Shown: positions 42,602-51,852 of the stretch, in pieces
How the letters are laid out: each line of letters starts with the position of its first letter
Position numbering within the stretch: position 1 is the first letter of the stretch
Assembly: GCA_039820585.1 (NCBI GenBank)
Contig: JBCBPV010000013.1
Coordinates: forward strand, 5,937 to 69,936
Source: JBCBGF01 sp039820585
GTDB taxonomy: Bacteria > Pseudomonadota > Alphaproteobacteria > Rhodobacterales > Rhodobacteraceae
Length of the DNA stretch: 64,000 bases
Reading direction: 5' to 3'
The notes under the pieces: model-generated
What the model was told of the DNA's origin: nothing
Database searches by the model: none
What the model saw: only the letters and a program-made list of their open reading frames with translations
Translations under genes and position numbers: made by a program

Positions 42602-45001
42602 ATGAAATCACACTACCGGGTCGTGGTGATCGGGGGCGGCGTGACGGGCGCCTCGGTTCTGTATCATCTGGCGAAGTTCGGATGGACGGATGTGGCGATC
42701 ATCGAACGCAACGTGCTGACCGCTGGATCGTCGTGGCACGCGGCGGGGGGCATTCATGCGCTCAATGCCGATCCGAACATGGCGGCGCTGCAGGCCTATA
42801 CCATCGACCTGCTGGCGGAGGTCGAGAAGGAGAGCGGGCAGGATATCGGGCTGCACATGACCGGCGGGGTGACGATTGCATCGGCGCCCGCCCGTTGGGA
42901 GTGGCTTCAATCGGCGTATCGGATTTTCCAGTCGATCGGCATTGACGACTGCCACTTGATGACACCTGAAGAGGTGAAGAAAGCCTGCCCGATCATGGAC
43001 ACGACCGGGGTGTTGGGCGGTTTGTGGGCGGATCGCGAGGGGTATGTCGACACCACCGGGACCGTTCATGCCTATGCCCGCGCCGCCAAGCAGCGTGGGG
43101 CCGAGATCATCGAGCATAACCGGGTGCTGGAGCTGCACTGGAAAGGGGATGCGTGGGAGGTGGTGACCGAAAAGGGCACGATCACGGCAGAGCATGTGGT
43201 GAACGCGGGCGGTCTGTGGGCCAAGCAATGCGGGCACATGGTGGGGCTGGATCTGCCGGTGTCGCCGCTGTCGCACCACTACTTTCTGACGGAGAGTATC
43301 CCGGAAGTGGAAGCGCTCGATTTCGAAGTGCCGATGACGGTGGACCTGGAGGGGTTCACTTATATGCGCCAGGACCAGAAGGGCATCCTGGTGGGGATCT
43401 ATGAGATCAACCATCAGCATTGGATGATGGACGGGGCGCCCTGGAACTACGGCATCGAGCTGCTCCAAGAAGACACCGACCGGATTGAGAACGAGCTGAC
43501 GCTGGCGTTTGAGCGGTATCCCTGTCTGAACGAGGTCGGCATTCGGAACTGGGTGAACGGGGCATTCACCTTCTCGCCCGACGGCAACCCGTTGGTCGGC
43601 CCGGTGGAAAGTGTTCCCAACTATTGGCTGGCCTGCGGTGTGATGGCGGGGTTCCTGCAAGGCGGCGGCGTGGGCAAGACGCTGGCCGAATGGATGATCC
43701 ACGGCGATACCGAGGCCGATGCCTGGCCGATGGATATCGCGCGGTATGGGGCGTTCGCGTCGAACAAGGAATACATCAAGCAGACGACGGGCCAGTTTTA
43801 TTCCCGCCGCTTCGTGATGACCTATCCCAACGAACAACTGCCTGCGGGGCGACCGTTGAAGATGGCGCCTGCGCATGATGCGATGACGGAAGCGGGCTGT
43901 CGCTGGGGGTGTTCCTGGGGCCTGGAAACGCCGCTTTACTTTGCACCAAAGGATTTTGTGGAAACCCCGTCGCTCAATCGGTCGGACGCGACACCGTTCG
44001 TCGAGGCGGAATGCAGGGCCGTGCGTGAGGCGGTAGGGCTGCTCGACATCACAGGCTTTTCTCGGTTTGAGGTTTACGGGTCGGGTGCCGAGGCGTGGTT
44101 GGATCGGATTTTCGCGACCAAGCTACCGCAACCTGGTCGCGCGCGCCTGGCGGTGATGCTGTCGCCTGAGGGCAAGCTGAAGGGCGATCTGACGCTCTTC
44201 AACTGGGGCGACGGGACGTGGTGGATCATGGGGTCCTACTACCTGCGGCAGTGGCACAAGCGCTGGTTCCATGACCACGAGGGGCCGAACATGATCATCC
44301 GCGACATCTCTGACGATGTGTGCGGCTTCTCGGTTGCGGGCCCGCAGGCCAAGGCGCTGATGCAGTCGATCCAATCCGATCTGAACCTGCCGTTCATGGG
44401 GTGCGGTACCTTCGATATCGGGCTCTTGCGGTGCAAGGTCGGGCGGCTTTCGGTGACCGGAGAGCACGGGTACGAAATCCATTGCCGCGCCAGCGAACAC
44501 ATCGCCCTGCGCCGCATCCTTTTGGAAGCGGGCGCAGCGCATGGGCTGACGGAGTTTGGCTTTAACGCGTTGTTGTCGCTGCGGATCGAGAAATCCTATG
44601 GTATCTGGTCGGCGGAGTTCACGCAGGACCGGACGCCGGGGATGACCGGGATGGATCGGTGGATTGCCTGGGACAAAGGGGAGTTCGTGGGGCGTCAGGC
44701 GGCGCTGAACGAACGCGATGGGAATGGTCCGGCGCAGAAGCTGGTGACGCTGGAAGTGGCGGCCAATGGCGCCGATGCCAGCGGGTATGAGCCGGTGTGG
44801 TCCGATGGCAATCTGGTCGGGTTCATCACTTCGGGCGGCTATGGGCACAGCTTGGACCGATCGCTTGCCATGGCGCTGGTGAACCGCGAACAGACCGAGG
44901 TGGGCAGCGATCTTGCCGTACACGTCGTCGGCGTTGAGCGCGCGGCCAAGGTGATCGCGCCCTCGCCCTATGATCCGGATGGACAGGCTATGCGCGGATG
45001 A
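42602..45001 (+). CDS. FAD-dependent dimethylglycine/sarcosine dehydrogenase-like protein with GcvT domain
   Basis: The 799-residue product joins an FAD oxidase half to a folate-binding half. Residues 1-370 are DAO-type (VVIGGGVTGASVLYHLAKFG, then TAGSSWHAAGG with the histidine that carries covalent FAD in DMGDH). A FAO_M linker follows, then GcvT N and C domains from about 430 (ARLAVMLSPEGKLKGDLTLF, YEIHCRASEHIALRRILLEA). Family members demethylate N-methyl glycine compounds and pass the methyl to THF. ATG at 42602 follows GGGAGGCG; longer frame starts lie in the regulatory region. The stop overlaps the MttB-like gene (ATGA). Confidence 0.88.
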   Translation: MKSHYRVVVIGGGVTGASVLYHLAKFGWTDVAIIERNVLTAGSSWHAAGGIHALNADPNMAALQAYTIDLLAEVEKESGQDIGLHMTGGVTIASAPARWEWLQSAYRIFQSIGIDDCHLMTPEEVKKACPIMDTTGVLGGLWADREGYVDTTGTVHAYARAAKQRGAEIIEHNRVLELHWKGDAWEVVTEKGTITAEHVVNAGGLWAKQCGHMVGLDLPVSPLSHHYFLTESIPEVEALDFEVPMTVDLEGFTYMRQDQKGILVGIYEINHQHWMMDGAPWNYGIELLQEDTDRIENELTLAFERYPCLNEVGIRNWVNGAFTFSPDGNPLVGPVESVPNYWLACGVMAGFLQGGGVGKTLAEWMIHGDTEADAWPMDIARYGAFASNKEYIKQTTGQFYSRRFVMTYPNEQLPAGRPLKMAPAHDAMTEAGCRWGCSWGLETPLYFAPKDFVETPSLNRSDATPFVEAECRAVREAVGLLDITGFSRFEVYGSGAEAWLDRIFATKLPQPGRARLAVMLSPEGKLKGDLTLFNWGDGTWWIMGSYYLRQWHKRWFHDHEGPNMIIRDISDDVCGFSVAGPQAKALMQSIQSDLNLPFMGCGTFDIGLLRCKVGRLSVTGEHGYEIHCRASEHIALRRILLEAGAAHGLTEFGFNALLSLRIEKSYGIWSAEFTQDRTPGMTGMDRWIAWDKGEFVGRQAALNERDGNGPAQKLVTLEVAANGADASGYEPVWSDGNLVGFITSGGYGHSLDRSLAMALVNREQTEVGSDLAVHVVGVERAAKVIAPSPYDPDGQAMRG

Positions 45002-46542
45002 TCGACCAGACTGCCCCTGTGCGCCGCGGCCGTCGCAAGGGCTCTCGCCCCGATGCGGGTGGTGGGCAGCGGGTGGTCGATTACCGGAACTTGCACAACC
45101 CGTTCCCGCCCGTGCCGGTCTTCAGCGACGATCGGGTCGCGGCGATGCATGACACGGCGTTGCGGGTGCTGGAAGAGCTTGGGATCAAGGTGTTGCATCC
45201 CGAGGCGCGCAAGATCTTTGTGGCCGCCGGTTCTCGCGAGGGCGCGGACCAGATGATCTACGTTGGCCGCGATATCGTGGTAGCTGCACTCTCGCAGGCC
45301 CCGCGGCGGATCACGTCGCGGGCGGGGGCGAGGGAGCGGGACCTGGTGCTAGAGCTTGGGCGGCTCTCTATCCAGCCCGGGGCAGGCGCACCCCATGCGA
45401 CGGACCGGATCTGGGGGCGCAGGCCGGGGACTGACGCAGACTTTCGCGATCTCCTGAAGCTGACCCAACATTTTGACGTGTTGCACATGCTGCCGCCCTT
45501 GGTGGAGCCGCAGGATGTGCCGATGCACCTGCGCCACTATGCGATGACCGAGGCGATGCTGACGCTGTCGGACAAATTCCCCTTTGTTTTCTCGCGCGGA
45601 ACACCGCAAGTGCAGGAGTGCTTTGAGATGATCCGTGACTTTCGCGGCGTCAGCGATGCGGCGTTCGCAGCGGCACCTCATTGCTACACGATCATCAACA
45701 CCAACTCGCCTCGCCAGATCGATATCCCGATGGCGCAGGGCCTGATCGACTTCGCCCGCGCGGGGCAGGTGTCGATTGTCACGCCGTTCTGCCTGATGGG
45801 TGCGATGGCGCCGGTGACTGTGGCGGGCGCTTTGACGCTGAGCCATGCAGAGGCGCTGGCGGCGATCACGCTTACGCAACTGGCCAAGCCCGGTGCGCCG
45901 GTCTGCTATGGTGCCTTCGCCTCCAACGTCGACATGAAATCCGGCGCGCCTGCGTTCGGTACGCCTGAACAGGTGAAGGCCAACTTGGGCGCGGGGCAGT
46001 TGGCGCGTCTTGTGGGCCTGCCTTGGCGCTGCGCCGCGGGATGCGCCGCGAACCTTGGCGACGCGCAAGCCGCCCACGAGACACAGATGAGCGCGTGGAG
46101 CGCGATCTTGGCGGGCTCAACTGTGATGTCGCACGGGGCAGGGTGGCTGGAAGGGGGGCTAACGGTGGGGTTTGAAAAGTTCATCACCGATGTGGAGATG
46201 CTGCAAACCTTTGCTGAACTGTGTGCCGAGACCCCGGCAGATGCGGATGCCATCGCGTTTGAGGCGCTGACCGAGGTGCAGCCAGGTGGGCATTTCTTCG
46301 GGGCGTCCCACACGATGGAGCGTTATCAGTCTGCATTCTATGAGCCGCTGGTGGCAGATTGGTCGAACTTTGGCACCTGGACCGAGAATGGGGCCGAGGA
46401 TGCCACGACCCGGGCCACTGCGATCTGGCAGGGGATCTTGCGTGGATTTACGCCGCCGCCAATGGATGGCGACCGTGTCGCCGGTCTGCGGGATTTCATC
46501 GCCAAGCGCACCGCCGCGGGCGGCGCGGTACCGGTCAGCTGA
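44998..46542 (+). CDS. trimethylamine methyltransferase (MttB) family protein, non-pyrrolysine type
   Basis: The 514-residue TIM-barrel-type product shows VLEELGIKVLHPEARKIF, PFCLMGAMAPVTVAGALTL and the C-terminal QPGGHFFGASHTMERYQSAF of the MttB superfamily. There is no in-frame amber codon, so it is the non-pyrrolysine kind, whose known members demethylate quaternary amines such as glycine betaine via a corrinoid protein. No corrinoid protein gene is in this cluster. It is coupled to the DMGDH-like gene (ATGA) and followed at once by tetR. Substrate inferred only as a methylated amine. Confidence 0.85.
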   Translation: MIDQTAPVRRGRRKGSRPDAGGGQRVVDYRNLHNPFPPVPVFSDDRVAAMHDTALRVLEELGIKVLHPEARKIFVAAGSREGADQMIYVGRDIVVAALSQAPRRITSRAGARERDLVLELGRLSIQPGAGAPHATDRIWGRRPGTDADFRDLLKLTQHFDVLHMLPPLVEPQDVPMHLRHYAMTEAMLTLSDKFPFVFSRGTPQVQECFEMIRDFRGVSDAAFAAAPHCYTIINTNSPRQIDIPMAQGLIDFARAGQVSIVTPFCLMGAMAPVTVAGALTLSHAEALAAITLTQLAKPGAPVCYGAFASNVDMKSGAPAFGTPEQVKANLGAGQLARLVGLPWRCAAGCAANLGDAQAAHETQMSAWSAILAGSTVMSHGAGWLEGGLTVGFEKFITDVEMLQTFAELCAETPADADAIAFEALTEVQPGGHFFGASHTMERYQSAFYEPLVADWSNFGTWTENGAEDATTRATAIWQGILRGFTPPPMDGDRVAGLRDFIAKRTAAGGAVPVS

Positions 46543-47189
46543 TGGACACCGCAGCGATCCGCCCGGCAGGGAACGTCAAAGTCACGCGCGACGACTGGCT
46601 GAACGCCGCGATGGCGGTGCTGGTCGATGCGGGCGTTGAGCAGGTGAAGATCCTGACGTTGAGTGAGCGGTTGGCAGTCTCAAGATCCAGTTTTTATTGG
46701 TATTTTGAGGATCGTCAGCACCTATTGGACGATCTCCTTGAGGTCTGGAACACCTCAAACACGGGTGTGATCCAGCATCACTGTGCGCTGCCTTCGGCCA
46801 CCATCACGGAAGCCGTGTTAAATCTGTTCCGCTGTTTTGTCGGCGCGAACGCGTTCGACCACCGGCTTGACTTTGCCGTGCGTGAATGGTCGCGACGGTC
46901 TGCAGCTGTGCGTCAGGTCGTGGACCGGGCCGATGCAGCCCGCTTGTCGGCGATTGCCGCTATGTTTGCGCGGCATGGGTACGACCCGGCCCAAGCCGAA
47001 AGCCGCGCACGTATTCTGTATTACATGCAAATCGGGTATTTCGCGATGGAGCTGAATGAGCCCTTGGAGGAGCGTCTGGGCCGCGTTGCGGGCTATGTCG
47101 CTGGGTTCACAGGGGTGTCGGCCACACCCGTAGAGCTGGGAGCCTTCACCGCCCATGTCCGCCAATCCACACAAGGAGACACGCCATGA
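46542..47189 (+). CDS. TetR-family transcriptional regulator
   Basis: The 215-residue product has the TetR DNA-binding domain (VTRDDWLNAAMAVLVDAG, then ILTLSERLAVSRSSFYWYF with the recognition helix, DRQHLLDDLLEVW). The C-terminal part is helical and variable, for ligand binding. ATG at 46542 overlaps the MttB stop by one base and the stop overlaps the next oxidase gene. Being in the operon, it likely controls it; the 16-base palindrome at 42552-42567 is the candidate site. Confidence 0.88.
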   Translation: MDTAAIRPAGNVKVTRDDWLNAAMAVLVDAGVEQVKILTLSERLAVSRSSFYWYFEDRQHLLDDLLEVWNTSNTGVIQHHCALPSATITEAVLNLFRCFVGANAFDHRLDFAVREWSRRSAAVRQVVDRADAARLSAIAAMFARHGYDPAQAESRARILYYMQIGYFAMELNEPLEERLGRVAGYVAGFTGVSATPVELGAFTAHVRQSTQGDTP

Positions 47190-48493
47190 CCCAAACCGCA
47201 GACGCCATCATCATCGGAACGGGCGTGATCGGAACCGCTGTCGCCTATGAACTGGCCAAGAAGGGCTGGAAAACCCTTAGCCTCGATCGGAATGCGCAGA
47301 TCGGTCACGGATCGACCGCCGGGTCCTGCGCGATCATTCGCATGCATTACTCCACGCTCGACGGCACGGCCTTTGCCTGGGAAGGTTATCACTACTGGCG
47401 CGATTGGGCCGCGTATCTTGCGGCGCCGACCGACGACGCTTTGGCGAAGTTCATCGAATGCGGGTGCCTCGTTGCCAAGACCGAGGCCAACAGCCACCTT
47501 GAAAAGCATATGTACTACAGTGGGATGCTGGACTGCCCGTTTGAGGAATGGACGCCCGAGCAGATCACCGAAAAGCTGCCGATCTATTCGATGGACAGCT
47601 TCGCGCCCGCCAAGCGGATGGACGCGCCAGAGTTTGGGAAGCCTAATGGAGCACGGCTGAAGGGTGGGGTGTTCTGGCCCAAGGCGGGCTATGTCACCGA
47701 CCCAGCGCTGTCGTCGCAAAACCTGGGCGATGCGGCGATGCGCAAGGGTGCGACATTTCAGATGAACGCGACGGTTGCGGATATCTTGCAGGATGGCGGG
47801 CGGGTGACAGGGGTCCGATTAGCGGATGGAACGGAACTGCACGCGCCGGTGGTGATCAATGTGGCAGGCCCAGCCTCGGCCAAGGTCAACGCGATGGCGG
47901 GTGTGTTGGACGATATGACCATTCAGACCCGCGCGTTGCGCCAAGAGGTGGTGCATGTGCCCGCGCCTGAGGGCTTTGATTTTGAGGCCAACGGCACCAT
48001 CGTGTCCGACAGTGATATCGCCTGCTACTGCCGCCCCGAACACGGAAATCACATTCTGATCGGCAGCGAAGATCCTGAATGCGACCCGCATCACTGGGTT
48101 GACGACGATACCGATTACAATCGCGAGTTCACTGACCAATGGACGACACAGGCCATGCGGTATGGCCAACGGGTGCCATCGCTGGGAATCCCCAGTGCGA
48201 CGCGCGGGGTGGTGGATCTTTACGATGCCTCCACCGACTGGATCCCGATCTATGATCGGTCGCAACTGCCTGGATTCTATATGGCCTGCGGCACCAGCGG
48301 GAACCAGTACAAGAACGCGCCCATTGCCGGTAAGATGATGGCATCACTGGTAGAATATTGCGAGAACGGCAACGATCACGATACCGATCCGCTATCGTTC
48401 AAGCTGCCCTATATCGGGCGTGACATTGATGTGGGGTTTTATTCCCGCAAGCGCCAGGTGAACGAGGAAAGCAGCTTCTCGGTCTTGGGATAG
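47186..48493 (+). CDS. FAD-dependent oxidoreductase, DAO/sarcosine oxidase type
   Basis: The 435-residue product starts with the FAD motif IIGTGVIGTAVAYELAKKGW, followed by GHGSTAGSCAIIRMHYS. It ends with the DAO second FAD block (LPGFYMACGTSGNQYKNAP). Related enzymes oxidise sarcosine, N-methyl amino acids or glycine. It ends the four-gene coupled operon; no own promoter seen. Its job next to MttB and the GcvT fusion is presumably a further demethylation step. Confidence 0.88.
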   Translation: MTQTADAIIIGTGVIGTAVAYELAKKGWKTLSLDRNAQIGHGSTAGSCAIIRMHYSTLDGTAFAWEGYHYWRDWAAYLAAPTDDALAKFIECGCLVAKTEANSHLEKHMYYSGMLDCPFEEWTPEQITEKLPIYSMDSFAPAKRMDAPEFGKPNGARLKGGVFWPKAGYVTDPALSSQNLGDAAMRKGATFQMNATVADILQDGGRVTGVRLADGTELHAPVVINVAGPASAKVNAMAGVLDDMTIQTRALRQEVVHVPAPEGFDFEANGTIVSDSDIACYCRPEHGNHILIGSEDPECDPHHWVDDDTDYNREFTDQWTTQAMRYGQRVPSLGIPSATRGVVDLYDASTDWIPIYDRSQLPGFYMACGTSGNQYKNAPIAGKMMASLVEYCENGNDHDTDPLSFKLPYIGRDIDVGFYSRKRQVNEESSFSVLG

Positions 48494-48694
48494 CGTCCAA
48501 ACACACTGTTTCCATGGGGTTGCTGCGGCGCAGAGAGACCGGTTTTCTGCCACGCGATTGCCATGATTGCCCGCCTAAATCGGCAGCGCAGAGCATTTGA
48601 AATCCATGAAGGCCACGGCTGGCTGGACAGGCGCGTTGACATGACGCGGGCAATCCGACAGCAACGCGGGCATCAGTAACGTGAGAGTGCGCCT

Positions 48695-49999
48695 ATGAAG
48701 ATCGCGATGATTGGGGCCGGCTATGTTGGGCTGGTATCCGGGGTTTGTTTTTCTGATTTCGGTCATGAGGTTGTGTGCGTCGATGTCGATCCTGCGAAGG
48801 TCGACATGCTGAACGCGGGCCAAGTGCCGATCTTCGAGCCAGGGCTTGAATCGCTGATGGCGCGCAACGTCGAAGCCGGGCGGCTGACGTTCACGGGTGA
48901 TTTGGCCAAGGCGGTGGGCGAAACGGATGCGGTCTTTATCGCGGTCGGCACACCGACGCGGCGTGGCGATGGCCATGCGGACCTGACCTATGTATTTGAG
49001 GCCGCCAAGCAGATCGCGATGGCGATCAAGGGCTATACGGTCGTGGTGACCAAATCGACAGTGCCGGTGGGCACGAATGACAACGTGGCCAAGATCATCG
49101 CCGAGACGAACCCAGATGCGGATTTTGACGTGGCGTCCAACCCCGAGTTTCTGCGCGAAGGCGCTGCGATTGATGATTTTATGCGCCCTGACCGCGTGGT
49201 GGTGGGCGTGCGCACCGAACGTGCCGGCGAGGTGATGGCCGAGATTTATCGCCCGCTCTACCTGCGCGACGCGCCGATCATCACGACTGATATCGCCTCC
49301 GCCGAGTTGACGAAATACGCCGCCAACGCGTTTCTGGCCACGAAGATCACTTTCATCAACGAAATCGCCATGCTGAGCGAGCGGGTGGGGGCCGACATCA
49401 AGGAAATCGCCAAGGCGATTGGGTTGGATGGCCGGATCGGCTCAAAATTCCTGCATGCGGGCCCGGGCTATGGCGGGTCGTGTTTTCCCAAGGATACCAG
49501 CGCGCTGGCGCGGATCGGGCAGGACAACGCCGTGCCCATGCGGATCACCGAGACGGTGATGACCGTCAATGACGAGGTTAAGCGCCGGATGATCGACAAG
49601 ATTACCGATCTTTGCGACGGGTCAGTGAATGGTAAGACCATTCTGGTGCTGGGCGTGACGTTCAAGCCCAACACCGATGATATGCGTGATGCACCCAGCC
49701 TGACGATAGTGCCGACGCTGGTGGGCAATGGCGCCACCGTGCGCGTGGTTGACCCCGAGGGTCGGCATGAGGGCGAGAAACTTCTGCCCGGTGTCAGCTG
49801 GCATGACGACACCTACGAGGCTGCCAGGGATGCCCATGCGGTGGTGCTTCTGACCGAGTGGAATGAATTCCGCGCGTTGGATCTGGGACGCTTGGCGGGT
49901 GTGATGTCGTCGCCCAAGATGGCCGACCTGCGCAATGTGTACTCGGCCAGCGATGTGACGGACGCAGGCTTTTCCAATTACGTGTCGGTCGGGCGCTAA
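48695..49999 (+). CDS. ugd: UDP-glucose 6-dehydrogenase
   Basis: Oxidises UDP-glucose to UDP-glucuronate, an exopolysaccharide precursor. The 434-residue product has the N-terminal IGAGYVGLVSGVCFSDFGHE fold, FIAVGTPTRRGDG, the NPEFLREGAAIDDF block, and the catalytic cysteine in GPGYGGSCFPKDTSAL. It opens the polysaccharide locus, and converges with the exosortase gene with only 6 bases between stops. Confidence 0.96.
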   Translation: MKIAMIGAGYVGLVSGVCFSDFGHEVVCVDVDPAKVDMLNAGQVPIFEPGLESLMARNVEAGRLTFTGDLAKAVGETDAVFIAVGTPTRRGDGHADLTYVFEAAKQIAMAIKGYTVVVTKSTVPVGTNDNVAKIIAETNPDADFDVASNPEFLREGAAIDDFMRPDRVVVGVRTERAGEVMAEIYRPLYLRDAPIITTDIASAELTKYAANAFLATKITFINEIAMLSERVGADIKEIAKAIGLDGRIGSKFLHAGPGYGGSCFPKDTSALARIGQDNAVPMRITETVMTVNDEVKRRMIDKITDLCDGSVNGKTILVLGVTFKPNTDDMRDAPSLTIVPTLVGNGATVRVVDPEGRHEGEKLLPGVSWHDDTYEAARDAHAVVLLTEWNEFRALDLGRLAGVMSSPKMADLRNVYSASDVTDAGFSNYVSVGR

Positions 50000-50005
50000 G
50001 CCTGA

Positions 50006-51619
50006 CTAGCCACCGGGAACGAACCGCGGAAGTGGGGCGATCAGGGCGCGCAGCATCTCTTGCAGGCGCGCCTCTGCCGCGGCTTCGCCTTCGCCGGTGC
50101 CAATCGGCGTGGTCAGGCGCACAAGACCCCCATCGGTGCGCCCGGTAGCGATTCCATCGACCATCAGCCAGTACTTGGCGGCAAAGTCCCAGGCGATGCG
50201 GCGGCCTTTCTGTTCGAACCAGTAGAACACCATCATCCGCGCTTCCCCCCTTTGAATGATCGCGCGGTTGATGTGAAACGGCTCTGCGCTGTTCAGATGC
50301 GGCGCCATATCCGTCCGCTCAAGCCAGGCAATCTCCCACCCGGCGCCTGGCAGGCAGATCTCGGGCGAATGGACTCCGCCGTGGCTTTGATCGGCGTACC
50401 AGGCCAAGAACAGGTCCACCGTCGCGCCTTCGCCCGGGCGCTGAAACGTGGCCGAGCGATAGTCATCGGCCCCAAGCGCGCGGGCAATGGCCGGTGACAG
50501 CGTGCGGGCCGGTTCGGTCTGTGCCCAGTCCCCAAGCTGGCGGGGAAACAGGGCAAACGGATCGCGTTCGACGGGTGCAGGCACGCGGTCCGGCACGGCC
50601 ATCCAAAGCGCTGCCGCGATGGCGGTGGCAAGCGCGGCTCCGCCAAGCGCGCGAGAGGGCACGACATAACCCAGTCGCCTAAGCTGCGCCCCAAGACCCT
50701 CCACATTCAGATCAAGCGCATCGGCAAGGCATGGCCGGGCCGGGTGCAGCAGCAAAAGCCCCCAGGCGAGCGCGAACAACAGGGCGATACAGGCCAAAAA
50801 CACCACCCAGCCTTCAAAGAAATGGGTAAAGCCCTCTACCCAGTCGGGGCCGTAGGCGTTCACGATCACGCCGGCCAGCGCTATGCGTAGGGAATTCATC
50901 AAGACTGAGATCGGCGCAGCGGCCAACAGAAGCACCGCTTTGTGCCACATCGGCCCGCGATAGAGCACCGCGAAGATGTAGGAAAAACTGAGTATCGGAA
51001 ACAGATAGCGCAGACCAGAACACGCCTCGGCCACGTGCAGCTTCATCACGCCCAGGTCGATGATGTTGCCCTGCAAGAACACCGGCACGTTGAGCAGGCG
51101 CAGGACGGACACCCCAATCTCGGAAGACACCAGCTGTAACCCCGTGGTGAGCTTGAAATAGACCACACCGGGCAGGGGCAGCATGTAGACAAGGTGCAGA
51201 ACAGGTGGCCAGAACTGCCGCCCGGTACGCCACCCAAATGTCACCAGCACAACGCCGCCGGTCCAAACGATGATCGCGTAAGCCACCAGATCGGATATCT
51301 GCGCCAGATGCCCAAGAGTGCCAAGCGCAAGCGCGGCAGCAATCACCGTGACGCCGACCCACCGTGCGTCTGGCCCCGCCCTCGCAGGTGTGTCGCGCAG
51401 CTGACGCAGGAACAAAAGCGCCGAGAGGATCGGAATCAAGGGCCCGTGGCTGTACTCGGGGCTTTGCCAGGCCACCATCAGGGCGCGGGTCCCGTCCGCA
51501 AAGAACGCCGCCGCCCCAAGCGTCGCGATGACAAGCCAGACCAGCCCCCAGGGCACAGCACCGCGGTGCACCGAACTGCCTCTTTGTCCTTCGATCCAGG
51601 CCATTGGTATTGTCCGCAT
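50006..51619 (-). CDS. xrtD: exosortase fused to EpsI domain (XrtD type, VPLPA-CTERM)
   Basis: The 537-residue inner-membrane protein has about eight helices and the exosortase catalytic residues: cysteine in VAEACSGLRYLFP and arginine in LMNSLRIALAGV. The C-terminal part (about 335-537; LFPRQLGDW, then LAWYADQSHGGVHSPEICLP and WEIAW) is the EpsI domain. This fused form is what I know as XrtD of Rhodobacterales, which recognises VPLPA-CTERM tails. No such tail is seen on any protein in the window. Its place among polysaccharide genes is typical of exosortases. Confidence 0.85.
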   Translation of the reverse strand: MRTIPMAWIEGQRGSSVHRGAVPWGLVWLVIATLGAAAFFADGTRALMVAWQSPEYSHGPLIPILSALLFLRQLRDTPARAGPDARWVGVTVIAAALALGTLGHLAQISDLVAYAIIVWTGGVVLVTFGWRTGRQFWPPVLHLVYMLPLPGVVYFKLTTGLQLVSSEIGVSVLRLLNVPVFLQGNIIDLGVMKLHVAEACSGLRYLFPILSFSYIFAVLYRGPMWHKAVLLLAAAPISVLMNSLRIALAGVIVNAYGPDWVEGFTHFFEGWVVFLACIALLFALAWGLLLLHPARPCLADALDLNVEGLGAQLRRLGYVVPSRALGGAALATAIAAALWMAVPDRVPAPVERDPFALFPRQLGDWAQTEPARTLSPAIARALGADDYRSATFQRPGEGATVDLFLAWYADQSHGGVHSPEICLPGAGWEIAWLERTDMAPHLNSAEPFHINRAIIQRGEARMMVFYWFEQKGRRIAWDFAAKYWLMVDGIATGRTDGGLVRLTTPIGTGEGEAAAEARLQEMLRALIAPLPRFVPGG

Positions 51620-51654
51620 CGCATGCTTCGACAGTCATAAGAGGGGCAGAGTGT

Positions 51655-51670
51655 TTAACACGGGATTAAC
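51655..51670. promoter_or_regulatory. CtrA box
   Basis: TTAA, 7 bases, TTAAC: a perfect match to the full CtrA recognition site. It lies 35 bases upstream of the exosortase start and 183 bases upstream of the spike-base-like gene. CtrA controls GTA expression in Rhodobacter, which fits the latter gene. Confidence 0.6.
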
Positions 51671-51852
51671 CAAGATGCCGGCAAACCCCAGTGCAACGAT
51701 CCCGCGCCGCGCGCGGCATTGTTTGGGCCTTGTTGACAAGCCCCAAACCGCCGGTGTTGCGCAAATCTCTGCCCCTGCGCACGCCCTCTTTAGCGCTCAG
51801 AAAGCCGCATCCTGCTAGCACCCTCGCGCCCAAGACGAATAGGAGGTGCCAA

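Noticed and set aside
44998..46542. Pyrrolysine-containing trimethylamine methyltransferase
   Set aside because: The frame has no internal UAG codon and no pyl genes are nearby.
50006..51619. VPLPA-CTERM exosortase substrate within the window
   Set aside because: C-terminal ends of all called proteins were inspected; none has the VPLPA motif followed by a helix and basic tail.
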